Source: JBNKEI01 sp050288705 (GTDB taxonomy: Bacteria; Myxococcota; Myxococcia; Myxococcales; UBA5297). From it: 57,945 nt of DNA. A program made the translations under genes and the position numbers. Below the pieces are notes generated by a model. The model ran no database searches. It was not told the DNA's origin and was given only the letters and a program-made list of their open reading frames with translations. This document shows, in pieces, positions 31,338 through 39,154 of the stretch (within the stretch, counting starts at the first letter, position 1; each line of letters begins with the position of its first letter). Where the stretch lies: NCBI GenBank assembly GCA_050288705.1, contig JBNKEI010000136.1, forward strand, positions 1 through 57,945, given 5' to 3'.

Positions 31338-32276
31338 ATGAGATCGATCAGAATAATAGTACCATATTTTGGTTCCTGGCCAGAATGGTATCCGCTTTAC
31401 CTGAAGTCTTGCAGCACTAATCCTACTATTGATTGGTTGTTCTTCACCGATTGCGTCACTCCAACAGATGCGCCTAGCAACGTCTGTTTCACGCGAATTT
31501 CGTTCCAGGATTATTGTTCACTCGTATCAAAAAAACTCAAAATTAATTTTAAACCGGAAGCATTTTACAAATTATGTGATATTAAGCCAGCTCTTGGCGC
31601 TATTCATGAAAACGACATTGCTGGTTACGACAATTTCGGCTTCGGAGATATCGATCTTTTTTACGGAAATCTCCGTAAATTTTTCCCAGATAATTTGCTC
31701 GATAAACTGCTTGTCTCGACTCATAAAGGTATGGTTTCAAACCATTTGTGTATCATGAAAAACACCTTAGTGGCTAGGAATGCGTTCCGCATGATTCCTA
31801 CATGGCGTTCCTGTTTTGAAAATCCGAAACACGTTGCCTTTGACGATCGTCATTTCACGCGACTATTCTTAGGCATTCATCCTCACGACGGTTTGCCTTC
31901 TCGTATTTATAGACAATTAAACCCATTATATCGCAAATCTTTTTTCAAAGAGAGCTTTACCACTCCTTTTACTTGGTACGATTGGGTTGACGGCACCAAA
32001 CGCCACCCCAAGGTCTGGTATTGGATTCGAGGCGAAGTATTTAATAACATCAATGGAGGTCAAACTTTCCCATATATACATTTCATGAATTACAAAAATA
32101 ATCGCTACCGCTGTTGCGAATTACATGGCTCTGCTACCTGGAATGGACTCAGGCCGTTGGTACGCGTTGGAGAAGAACAAGCTAAAGATGGTTGGGCGAT
32201 ATCTAATGAGGGGATCGTTCCTCTCACTCCTAAAGCAATGAATGGCAAACGAGCCGAGGCAAGAGCTTCATCCTAA
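31338..32276 (+). CDS. Glycosyltransferase-like protein (DUF6625-type)
   Basis: A 312-residue cytoplasmic protein beginning MRSIRIIVPYFGSWPEWYPL. The opening strand, the WLFFTDC segment, KLCDIKPALGAIHENDIAGY, and the acidic FGFGDIDLFYGNLRKFF (a D-x-D motif) match a glycosyltransferase-like family found with polysaccharide genes. The DID motif would bind a metal and nucleotide sugar. GGGGG lies upstream of the ATG. It stands alone on the plus strand and is followed by a terminator hairpin, so it is monocistronic. Substrate unknown. Confidence 0.72.
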   Translation: MRSIRIIVPYFGSWPEWYPLYLKSCSTNPTIDWLFFTDCVTPTDAPSNVCFTRISFQDYCSLVSKKLKINFKPEAFYKLCDIKPALGAIHENDIAGYDNFGFGDIDLFYGNLRKFFPDNLLDKLLVSTHKGMVSNHLCIMKNTLVARNAFRMIPTWRSCFENPKHVAFDDRHFTRLFLGIHPHDGLPSRIYRQLNPLYRKSFFKESFTTPFTWYDWVDGTKRHPKVWYWIRGEVFNNINGGQTFPYIHFMNYKNNRYRCCELHGSATWNGLRPLVRVGEEQAKDGWAISNEGIVPLTPKAMNGKRAEARASS

Positions 32277-32301
32277 TAACAACAAGCCCTTTTTTATCAC
32301 A

Positions 32302-32328
32302 AAAGCTGGCCCTTTTAGGGCCAGCTTT
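32302..32328. terminator. Hairpin between convergent genes
   Basis: AAAGCTGGCCC (32302-32312) and GGGCCAGCTTT (32318-32328) form an 11-bp perfect stem with loop TTTTA. It lies between the convergent genes ending at 32276 and 32354 and could terminate both; the T tails are weak, made mostly by the AAA/TTT at the stem base. Confidence 0.7.
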
Positions 32329-32353
32329 CAAGCGGTTTATCCACTACATTTGC

Positions 32354-32983
32354 TTAGAACCGGCCTCCTGCGGTGAGACTTGCTTCGAGAAGATTTCCGG
32401 TTGCTTGTTCGCCAACCGGCAAAGCAGTATTCGCGAAGTTCTCACCAATAATTGCGGTATAGTTTCCACGAATCCCTGCAATAAACCATTTGTTGGTATA
32501 GTCAACGCCAACCGCTAAGGGGATTTCCATTACAAAATCAGTGCTGTACAGATCTTCTGCCCCGTCTCCAGGATTAAGATAGGAAAAACCCAAACCAGCT
32601 CCTGCATAGGGTCGCACCGGCAATTCCAAAAAGCCGGGAGAAACTTTGGCCATTGCGGCTAGACCATTACGAAAAAGCGCCGCATCCTCGGTTAAACGCA
32701 CATCGTCTATGGGGTTTCTCGACCCTTCGTAGGCTAGTTCAATGCCTAAATACTCGCTCTGCTGAGCGCTGGCTTGAATACCCCAAAGAGGCCCAGGAGC
32801 TGTCAAGTCGCCTATGTCCGAGGTGTAACCATTTATACCTCCTCGCGCTTGAAGACTGATTCTGCCGTACTCTTCGTCTTGGAGCTCTTGCCAAAATCCT
32901 TGAGCATTAGCTGCCGTGGTAGTTGTCGTTGCGGCCAACAGAAGAGCACCCACGATGCTGCCCCACCCTCTCACTTTTTTCAT
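32354..32983 (-). CDS. Small outer-membrane beta-barrel protein (paralogue of 36525-37139)
   Basis: A 209-residue secreted protein with signal peptide MKKVRGWGSIVGALLLAATT ... ANAQ. The body shows alternating-residue beta strands with glycines and aromatic girdle residues (GGINGYTSDIGDL, WGIQASAQQSEYLGIELAYE, PYAGAGLGFSYL) and ends in GGRF, a C-terminal Phe typical of Bam-inserted barrels. Probably an eight-stranded OmpA/opacity-type barrel. AAGGAGGGGG precedes the ATG. The match with the 36525 protein is strong in the first 70 residues (G..GYT..., GP.WG....Q...Y.GIE..Y.GS). Confidence 0.8.
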   Translation of the reverse strand: MKKVRGWGSIVGALLLAATTTTTAANAQGFWQELQDEEYGRISLQARGGINGYTSDIGDLTAPGPLWGIQASAQQSEYLGIELAYEGSRNPIDDVRLTEDAALFRNGLAAMAKVSPGFLELPVRPYAGAGLGFSYLNPGDGAEDLYSTDFVMEIPLAVGVDYTNKWFIAGIRGNYTAIIGENFANTALPVGEQATGNLLEASLTAGGRF

Positions 32984-33109
32984 TTTCCCCCTCCTTGGTC
33001 ATACCCTTGTCATTACCTTAGTTACAACTCTCAACTCCAAATTTCGGGCTATCGCTGCCCTATTCCGTCGGCCTCCCATTAAGCGGGGTTTAACTAACTT
33101 CTTTTGCTT

Positions 33110-33604
33110 TTATGCCTTGACTTCTCCTTCTTGCCCCCTGAAAAGAGGAATTTTGCGCGCCTGAATTTCTGGTTTCTTTGCCAGAAAGATGGTTAGCTCG
33201 CCGTTTTTTAAATCTGCTCTCGCCGAATCGAGTTCTACCCCTTCTGGCATAGAAAAGGAGCGACCAAAAGAACCGTAACTACGCTCTAATGCATAGTAAC
33301 GATCGCCTTCTTCCTTGTTCTCTTCCTCTCTTTTTCCAGAAATTGTTAATCGATTGCCAGTGATGGAAATGTCGAGATCTTCTTCCCGAACCCCTGGCAG
33401 GTCAGCTTTAAACAAGTAAGAATCTTTGGTTTCTTTCACCTCGAAGCAAGGGACGAATTCAACTTCTCGTCCTCCCAACGTTCTTCTGGATTCTTCGAAG
33501 GGGTCCCAACCAAGCATGCCTCGGATTAGCTCGAAAGGGTCCCACTCCCTCCCGCGTCTGGATACGGCTCGCTCCCCTTCATGCTCTCTACGAATGATTG
33601 CCAT
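33110..33604 (-). CDS. Small heat shock protein, Hsp20/alpha-crystallin family
   Basis: A 164-residue chaperone holdase. An N-terminal arm (GWDPFEESRRTLGG) leads to the alpha-crystallin domain (about 50-145): FEVKETKDSYLFKADLPGVR, DLDISITGNRLTISGKREEE, ALERSYGSFGRSFSMPEGVE, ARADLKNGELTIFLAKK. The short tail has RKIPLF, an I-x-L-like motif for oligomer contacts. The ATG at 33604 has AAGGAG seven bases upstream; the frame extends ten codons further without support. It is 100 bp downstream of rtcB on the same strand. No clear sigma-32 promoter was seen. Confidence 0.92.
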   Translation of the reverse strand: MAIIRREHEGERAVSRRGREWDPFELIRGMLGWDPFEESRRTLGGREVEFVPCFEVKETKDSYLFKADLPGVREEDLDISITGNRLTISGKREEENKEEGDRYYALERSYGSFGRSFSMPEGVELDSARADLKNGELTIFLAKKPEIQARKIPLFRGQEGEVKA

Positions 33605-33722
33605 TGGGTCTCCTTTTGGCGCTACTGGCACCACTTTTCAAGATGCGCACGCTATCCACTATTCGTCGAGACCTTCCCGGAAACCATTGCTCAATTAGGC
33701 TACCAAGGACTTGAACAAGTTC

Positions 33723-35159
33723 TTAGCCTTTGATTACTCCCAGAGGTTTTAGCCGAGCAATTTTTAGTGACACCCCAGAATCGTGCATCACCTTGACCAC
33801 TTCACTAACATCTTTGTAGGCTTCGGGCATTTCTTCTGCCAAAGTCTTTTTGGCACGAGTACTGATTTGCACCCCTTTGGCTAGCAACTCTTGGTAAATG
33901 TTCCTTCCTTTGGCGTTTTTTAATGCCTGGCTGCGGCTTAGCACTCGTCCTGCTCCATGACAAGAGGAGCCAAAAGTTTCTGCCATAGCTCGTGCCGTTC
34001 CCAGAAGCACATAACTGGCGCGCCCCATATCGCCAGGAATCAGCACTGGCTGTCCGATCTCTCGATATGCCTGAGGCAACTCCTGGGAACCAGGGCCAAA
34101 AGCTCGCGTAGCCCCTTTGCGATGTACTAACAATCGGCGCATTTGGCCATCGACCAGGTGCTCTTCCCGTTTGGCAACGTTATGACACACGTCATAAAGT
34201 AGCTGAGCCCCTAATTCTCTTTCACTAATACTCAGCACCCGTAAAAAAGCTTTTTCAGCCAAATTCATCATTACTTGACGATTTGCCCAGGCAAAATTCG
34301 CTGCTGCGGCCATGGCCCCAAGATATTGCCGGCCTTCTGGTGAATTAATCGGGGCACATGCTAGCTGGCGATCGGGTACTTTTATGCCGTAACGGCGCAT
34401 GGCTTCCCCCATTACCACCAAATAATCATCGCAAACTTGGTACCCTAAACCACGCGAACCAGAATGAACAGTCAGTGTCACCTGGCCAGGAAACAATCCC
34501 AGCTTTTCCGCCAGCCGAGCATCAAAAATTTCCGCCACCTCTTGCACTTCTAGAAAGTGATTCCCCGACCCCAGCGTACCCAATTCATGATTGCCGCGAC
34601 GCAAAGCCTGAGCAGATACCGCTTCTGGGTCGGCCCAACTAAGAGCCCCCCCTTCTTCGGTATACGCTAAGTCTTCTTTTCTTCCCCATCCCCGCTGTAT
34701 TGCCCAACCAGCCCCCTGCGATAGCACCCCTTTCATTTCTTGGTCGCTGAGTTTTTCAATGGCTCCGCGCGAACCCACTCCACTGGGCACATCGCGGAAT
34801 AACTGCGCCAAAATGGGCTTGAGGCGGTCGCCAATTTGTTCTAAATGAAGGGCAGTAGTCATTAAACGCACCCCGCAGTTAATGTCGTAGCCAACTCCTC
34901 CCGGAGATACCACTCCCTCGGCTTCATCCACTGCTGCTACGCCTCCAATGGGAAATCCGTACCCCCAGTGAATGTCAGGCATGGCCAGGGAATACTTAAC
35001 AATTCCCGGAAGATGCGCCACGTTACGCACCTGTTCTAAAGAAGGCTCGTCAACTAATTCACCCATCATTTTTTCGCTGGCATAGATTAGTCCCGGAACC
35101 CGCATGCCCTCAGTCATGGGTATTTCAAATCGGTTGTGATCAATTCTGCGAATGTTCAT
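33723..35159 (-). CDS. rtcB: RNA-splicing ligase RtcB
   Basis: A 478-residue GTP- and Mn-dependent ligase joining 2',3'-cyclic phosphate (or 3'-phosphate) to 5'-OH RNA ends. Motifs seen: PGGVGYDINCGVRLM (metal Cys), GTLGSGNHFLEVQEV, TVHSGSRGLGYQV, and SSCHGAGRVLSRSQA near residue 398, whose His is the one guanylylated during catalysis. Start at the ATG at 35159, with AGGTG upstream. Archease, its turnover activator, is immediately upstream (13 bp). No rtcA cyclase or rtcR regulator is present, so this is the archease-RtcB type of operon rather than the E. coli rtcBA type. Confidence 0.96.
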   Translation of the reverse strand: MNIRRIDHNRFEIPMTEGMRVPGLIYASEKMMGELVDEPSLEQVRNVAHLPGIVKYSLAMPDIHWGYGFPIGGVAAVDEAEGVVSPGGVGYDINCGVRLMTTALHLEQIGDRLKPILAQLFRDVPSGVGSRGAIEKLSDQEMKGVLSQGAGWAIQRGWGRKEDLAYTEEGGALSWADPEAVSAQALRRGNHELGTLGSGNHFLEVQEVAEIFDARLAEKLGLFPGQVTLTVHSGSRGLGYQVCDDYLVVMGEAMRRYGIKVPDRQLACAPINSPEGRQYLGAMAAAANFAWANRQVMMNLAEKAFLRVLSISERELGAQLLYDVCHNVAKREEHLVDGQMRRLLVHRKGATRAFGPGSQELPQAYREIGQPVLIPGDMGRASYVLLGTARAMAETFGSSCHGAGRVLSRSQALKNAKGRNIYQELLAKGVQISTRAKKTLAEEMPEAYKDVSEVVKVMHDSGVSLKIARLKPLGVIKG

Positions 35160-35172
35160 TAAGCACCTGATG

Positions 35173-35607
35173 TCAAATATCAAAAATAAGAACTGCTTCC
35201 CACCTTCCGCCAGTCACGACTTCAAGTTTAGCGCGAGCATAGGTTACCGCTTTGATATCTATACCTTCGGCGTGTTTTTCTAGGTCAAATAGTCCCATTA
35301 ACCCCCGAGCTATTACCTGATTAGGCGAGGCGTCTACAATTTCAATTGCCCCTAGCAATAGGCTTTCCAAAAAAAAGCAACTTAATATTTTTCGGCATAA
35401 GTCCACTAAAGTATCTACTTGATCTTTACCTTTTGCACTAAATTCCCGCCAATATAGAGGCTCTATAGAATTCCCTCCCGCCTGCAAATCGGCCATTGCC
35501 AGAGCAGCTCGGGCATAGGCTTCTTCGATACTAAAACCCTGCACCTGAATTCCCACGTCAGCAGTATGCGGGTAGTCTTTATATGGGGTAGGATGGCTAA
35601 AGCGCAT
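35173..35607 (-). CDS. Archease (RtcB activator)
   Basis: A 144-residue archease-fold protein. It has PYKDYPHTADVGIQVQGFSI (HTADVG, with the conserved metal-binding Asp), SIEEAYARAALAMADL, the helix KGKDQVDTLVDLCRKILSCF, and HAEGIDIKAVTYARAKLEVV. In the family the usual motif is IKAVTYHxL; here His is replaced by Ala, which should be noted because that His is well conserved. Archease accelerates RtcB guanylylation and allows multiple turnover. GAGGAG precedes the ATG. First gene of the archease-rtcB(-hsp20) series. Confidence 0.88.
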   Translation of the reverse strand: MRFSHPTPYKDYPHTADVGIQVQGFSIEEAYARAALAMADLQAGGNSIEPLYWREFSAKGKDQVDTLVDLCRKILSCFFLESLLLGAIEIVDASPNQVIARGLMGLFDLEKHAEGIDIKAVTYARAKLEVVTGGRWEAVLIFDI

Positions 35608-35706
35608 TTTTTCTCCTCATATATCGTCGTTTCTAGGTTACTGACGATTCTTTAAGATATAGTGTTTCACGACATACTTTGATTTTTTTCGAAAGCGAGC
35701 TACCAA

Positions 35707-36429
35707 ATGGATGTTTATGTCCAGTTAAAGAACAAAATAGGCGAAATCGCCCAAATCAACCAATGGTTAAAAACTCCCATTGAGATAAAAGCAAAAACCT
35801 TGAGTACCAAAGAGGCCATTGGGTCGCCCGATCATAATGATTTTCCCATTCAAAAAGGCAAAGAGCGGCTCATGCAAGCAACTTTCAAAGGCGCCGTTGG
35901 CCAAGCTTTTACCGATCATTTTGGAAATTTCCAAGGAACAGTCCAAGATATACTTTCCCTTCCCCTGGAAAACAACCTGCAAAGAGCCCTTTTTGTGGCT
36001 TCCCTGAATGCCATACTAGGTCATCTAGGTCGGGTACACAAAACTATCCATTGTCAAGACAATGAGCCAGTTAAATGCTCACAGGAACTTTTTGCTTCGC
36101 TTCATAATCGTTTTCCCAAGGCCAAGATTACTCAAATCGGATTTCAACCGCGAATGATCGAGGCTTTGAAGCCCTTTGCTTCACGAATTATTGATCTTGA
36201 CCCTGACAATATTGGAACCGAAAGATTTGGAAGGATTATTGAAGGCCCGGAATCCACCGAGGAAGCTCTTGGTTGGGCCGATCTTCTTTTAGTGACTGGC
36301 TCTACTTTAGTAAATGGCTCTATTGGAACTTTTCTTACGGAAAAACCGGTCATTTTTTATGGCACTACCGTTGCCGGTGCGGCAGAGCTTTTGAATTGGG
36401 AACGATTCTGCGTTTGTGGCCATTCTTGA
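35707..36429 (+). CDS. DUF364/DUF4213-type protein (putative heavy-metal chelation)
   Basis: A 240-residue cytoplasmic protein. The N-terminal part (SKEAIG..., FKGAVGQAFTDHFGNFQGTV) fits DUF4213 and the C-terminal part fits DUF364: AKITQIGFQPRMIEALKPFA, IDLDPDNIG, ADLLLVTGSTLVNGSIGTFL, KPVIFYGTTVAGAAELLNWE, CVCGHS end. These proteins have been proposed to handle metals or a small-molecule radical cofactor; the true substrate is not known. It is divergent from archease and stands alone. Confidence 0.8.
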   Translation: MDVYVQLKNKIGEIAQINQWLKTPIEIKAKTLSTKEAIGSPDHNDFPIQKGKERLMQATFKGAVGQAFTDHFGNFQGTVQDILSLPLENNLQRALFVASLNAILGHLGRVHKTIHCQDNEPVKCSQELFASLHNRFPKAKITQIGFQPRMIEALKPFASRIIDLDPDNIGTERFGRIIEGPESTEEALGWADLLLVTGSTLVNGSIGTFLTEKPVIFYGTTVAGAAELLNWERFCVCGHS

Positions 36430-36449
36430 AATATTCCAAGTATATTTTC

Positions 36450-36486
36450 AGCCCGAAAAACAAAGGGCAACCAGAATTGGTTGCCC
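36450..36486 (-). terminator. Rho-independent terminator for the minus-strand barrel gene
   Basis: GGGCAACCA (36465-36473) and TGGTTGCCC (36478-36486) form a 9-bp stem with a four-base loop. Read on the minus strand it follows the stop at 36525 by 38 bases and is followed by TTTGTTTTTC. Confidence 0.8.
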
Positions 36487-36524
36487 GCTAATCATGCAGT
36501 TTTCTTAAGGCTGAGCAAGTATTC

Positions 36525-37139
36525 TTAGAATAATGCCCCAATATTCAACCCTGCCTGCCAACCATTTCCTCCGGTAGCTTCTATTGCGCTCCCGGGAGTA
36601 CCAGTAGTCAACTGATCGTCGAAGAAAAAGTTGTAAGAAGCACGAGCACCAACTACCAGATTTCCATAGTGAGCGTCTACTCCACCACCTATAGGCGCTA
36701 CACCAAAGGTATCGCTTCTCAAACCTGACAAGTCAGTATTTCTTCTCACCGTAGACCGGGAAAGCCCGATCCCACCGAACACGTAGGGCTCAACCATCGC
36801 TGGCAAAGAGAACTTGGCGTCAATTACTCCGGTCGTTCTCAGCACGAACGGCCCTTCAACGGGGAGTGAAGGGTCAATTTGGGATTGGGAACCTATATAT
36901 GAGGCCTCAATTCCCATATAGGGTAGGGGCTGAACAGAAACCTTTGCTCCCCACGCTGGTCCGGGGTCGAGAACTGGAGCTAAGCTTCCAGTGTATCCCT
37001 CCACTCCCCCCAGGGCGGTTATTCCTAAACCCATATTGGGGCTTTCCTCTTTATCTTCGGAATAAGCCGCCCAACTTGCTCCTGGCAATGCCAATGCTAG
37101 TGCTAGCACTGCAATAGTCGCCCATCTAATTTTTTTCAT
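36525..37139 (-). CDS. Small outer-membrane beta-barrel protein (paralogue of 32354-32983)
   Basis: A 204-residue protein with signal peptide MKKIRWATIAVLALALALPG ... SWAA. Strand pattern GITALGGVEGYTGSLAPVLD, WGAKVSVQPLPYMGIEASYI, PYVFGGIGLSRSTV and a C-terminus NIGALF ending in Phe mark a small barrel. It shares spacing and motifs with the gene at 32354, 3.5 kb away, so the two are old duplicates. TAGGAGG lies before the ATG. Function unknown. Confidence 0.8.
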   Translation of the reverse strand: MKKIRWATIAVLALALALPGASWAAYSEDKEESPNMGLGITALGGVEGYTGSLAPVLDPGPAWGAKVSVQPLPYMGIEASYIGSQSQIDPSLPVEGPFVLRTTGVIDAKFSLPAMVEPYVFGGIGLSRSTVRRNTDLSGLRSDTFGVAPIGGGVDAHYGNLVVGARASYNFFFDDQLTTGTPGSAIEATGGNGWQAGLNIGALF

Positions 37140-37239
37140 GAGTGCCCTCCTATTTTTGTTTCAGACAAAGCGGCAACCCAAACAGTCTTTTCAACGCCCG
37201 CTCTGAAAGCATCCTCTCCCCCAAAAAGTGTGTCGTGGT

Positions 37240-38337
37240 TCAAGAAGTGGCAACCGTGAGATTCTGGCTAGGCGATAAACTTGAGGGAAGCTCAGTGCGG
37301 TATAATGATAGAAATGCTTCCCAGGTAGGCTCTTCTTTTTGAATTGCCGGGTTTTGAATTACCGGTTGGCTTAATGCTTGCTCCATTTTTAAAGCCAAAT
37401 CAAAAGGGTCGGCATTCTTGAAAAGACATGTTCCTGGCGGTCGATATCCTACTGCGCTGGCTACTACCCGGCATCCCAGGGCCAGTGCTTCCCGTACTGA
37501 CAAAGCATCACCGTCCACAAGCGAAGGCCTTACAAATAGATCTGCTTGAGCTATTGCCCCTAATACCGAAAGACGTTCAACCTCTCCTAATAACCGCACT
37601 TTATTTTCCAAAAGCAATTGCCGAGCCATGATTGCAAACAAGTTATCAATTTTACCAATAATTACCAAACCAGCGTTTGGAAATTTGCAAACCAAACGGC
37701 CAAAGCCTTCGAGGAGAATTCGCGTGCCGTATACAGGGCTGTTTCCCACTATGCTTACCACTAGAGGGTTATATGACTCACGCAAGGCAGTCCATTGCTG
37801 GGGAGGAGTTTTAGGATTGGGAATATCAACCAAGGCGGGAAGAACTACTAATTTTTGGGTGGCAATTCCGGTCTCTTCCATTTTATCCTTTAAAATTGAA
37901 TTAACCACTACTACTCGCCCATATCGATTTCCAACCCAGCGAGCAAAATTTCTATGAGAATTTTTCATTTCTATGTAGTGAGGCACCAACCCACTATGCA
38001 AGGTTAGAATGGGTGAAGGTGCAAAAGGATCGCGAGCTAATGCTCCCCCCAAAGCAATCATCCACGATTTACTGTTATGACCGCTAATATGAGCGTGAGT
38101 AACAAATCTACGACTTGCATACCTTGCTAACTGCCACGCTAATTCATCTGCTGTTCGAACAGGATTAATACCTGATTGGGACCCTTTTTTACTCCCTAAA
38201 TCTAATACTTCCACCTTTGCTCCCCATTGTTTTAATTTATTGCGGAGAGCTTGAATGTGGACCGATATTCCTCCCCAAGGCGGAGGATACCCTCCCACCA
38301 ATAGAATTTTTTTTCCTCGAAGATGGTCAGAATTCAC
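37240..38337 (-). CDS. Glycosyltransferase family 4
   Basis: A 365-residue GT-B enzyme. N-terminal Gly loop ILLVGGYPPPWGGISVHIQA, acceptor-domain HAHISGHNSKSW, then the donor domain with LVVSIVGNSPVYGTRILLEG, GLVIIGKI, VRLLGEVERLSVLGAIAQAD and FVRPSLVDGDALSVREALAL. The last is the E-x7-E region; the first acidic residue is Asp (DGDALSVREA), a variation. It starts at GTG 38337 with GGAGG upstream and directly follows the acyltransferase gene (two bases), so the two act in one pathway, likely surface polysaccharide synthesis. Confidence 0.88.
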   Translation of the reverse strand: MNSDHLRGKKILLVGGYPPPWGGISVHIQALRNKLKQWGAKVEVLDLGSKKGSQSGINPVRTADELAWQLARYASRRFVTHAHISGHNSKSWMIALGGALARDPFAPSPILTLHSGLVPHYIEMKNSHRNFARWVGNRYGRVVVVNSILKDKMEETGIATQKLVVLPALVDIPNPKTPPQQWTALRESYNPLVVSIVGNSPVYGTRILLEGFGRLVCKFPNAGLVIIGKIDNLFAIMARQLLLENKVRLLGEVERLSVLGAIAQADLFVRPSLVDGDALSVREALALGCRVVASAVGYRPPGTCLFKNADPFDLALKMEQALSQPVIQNPAIQKEEPTWEAFLSLYRTELPSSLSPSQNLTVATS

Positions 38338-38339
38338 CT

Positions 38340-38804
38340 TTATCCTCCGCCCACTGCGGGATCGGAGTAGGTGGTTTGACTGCCTGAACGAGAACGCTCG
38401 CGAGCAGGAACTCCAGTCACCACCGCCCCTGCCGGCACGTCATGGGTGACTACCGCATTAGCCCCCACCAGAGCACCTTTCCCAATACGAATATCCCCTA
38501 AAATGCATGCTCCAGCGCCTATTTTTACATCGTCTTCGATAATAGGCGCGCCTTTGCTTTCTGACCTTCCTCCCACGGTCACGTGTGGCCCTAATAATAC
38601 GTTACGTCCCAATTTTGCCGCGGGATGGATAACTATTCCCAACCCCCCATAAGCTAATTCGGTTCCTTCCCCAATTTCGGCTTGTAATCCAACATAAGAA
38701 CTAAACACCAATTGAGACAGTTTGCGAATAATGCGCGGAGCAATAGGGACGTTGGCATAATGTAATTTTTGGGCAATTCGATGAGCGGTTAGGGCATTTA
38801 TCAT
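38340..38804 (-). CDS. Hexapeptide-repeat acyltransferase (serine acetyltransferase-like)
   Basis: A 154-residue left-handed beta-helix protein. Hexapeptide turns: IGEGTELAYGGLGIVIHPAA, LGRNVLLGPHVTVGG, IEDDVKIGAGACILGDIRIG, KGALVGANAVVTHDVPAGAV. The general fold matches CysE, but the CysE N-terminal helical domain is reduced to about 35 residues, so it more likely acetylates a sugar or polysaccharide precursor with the adjacent glycosyltransferase. AGAGG precedes the ATG. Confidence 0.85.
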   Translation of the reverse strand: MINALTAHRIAQKLHYANVPIAPRIIRKLSQLVFSSYVGLQAEIGEGTELAYGGLGIVIHPAAKLGRNVLLGPHVTVGGRSESKGAPIIEDDVKIGAGACILGDIRIGKGALVGANAVVTHDVPAGAVVTGVPARERSRSGSQTTYSDPAVGGG

Positions 38805-39154
38805 TTTGAGCCTCTTGAGTCTTAATTACTCTGTTTCCTCTGGAGAGCTGGGGACTTGCTAACCTTTCGCTTCTGTTGGCCAATTATAGGTAATCTGGAA
38901 CAGCTCTCGTTTTGAAGCAACCCTTAACGCCGACCTTTAGAAAGCATGCCAGCATTGCATGCTACTGAATATTCCCCAAAAGAGGCATTGTGCTTTCCTC
39001 TTTTGCCTCTACGGCTTCTTACGCACCAGACGGACTGCCAACGTAATGCTTTAGTATGGCCGTCAATCTGCCCGCTTAGGAAATCGGCATAATAAAAAAG
39101 CGTAGGCAATTCTTCAATCGGGGTGATACTCCAATGCGGCGCCCTCTCTCCCAA
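38805..39154. other. 350-bp interval after the cob genes
   Basis: A minus-strand frame (38924-39154, TTG start directly after the CobQ stop) encodes 76 residues, GERAPHWSITPIEELPTLFY..., with no recognisable family and no good ribosome site. I leave it uncalled. It contains the short palindromic stretch GCATGCCAGCATTGCATGC at 38943-38961. No promoter boxes for the acyltransferase stand out. Confidence 0.5.

Noticed and set aside
38924..39154. A 76-codon frame right after the CobQ stop
   Set aside because: TTG start, no ribosome site, no recognisable family; kept only as a note in the interval description.
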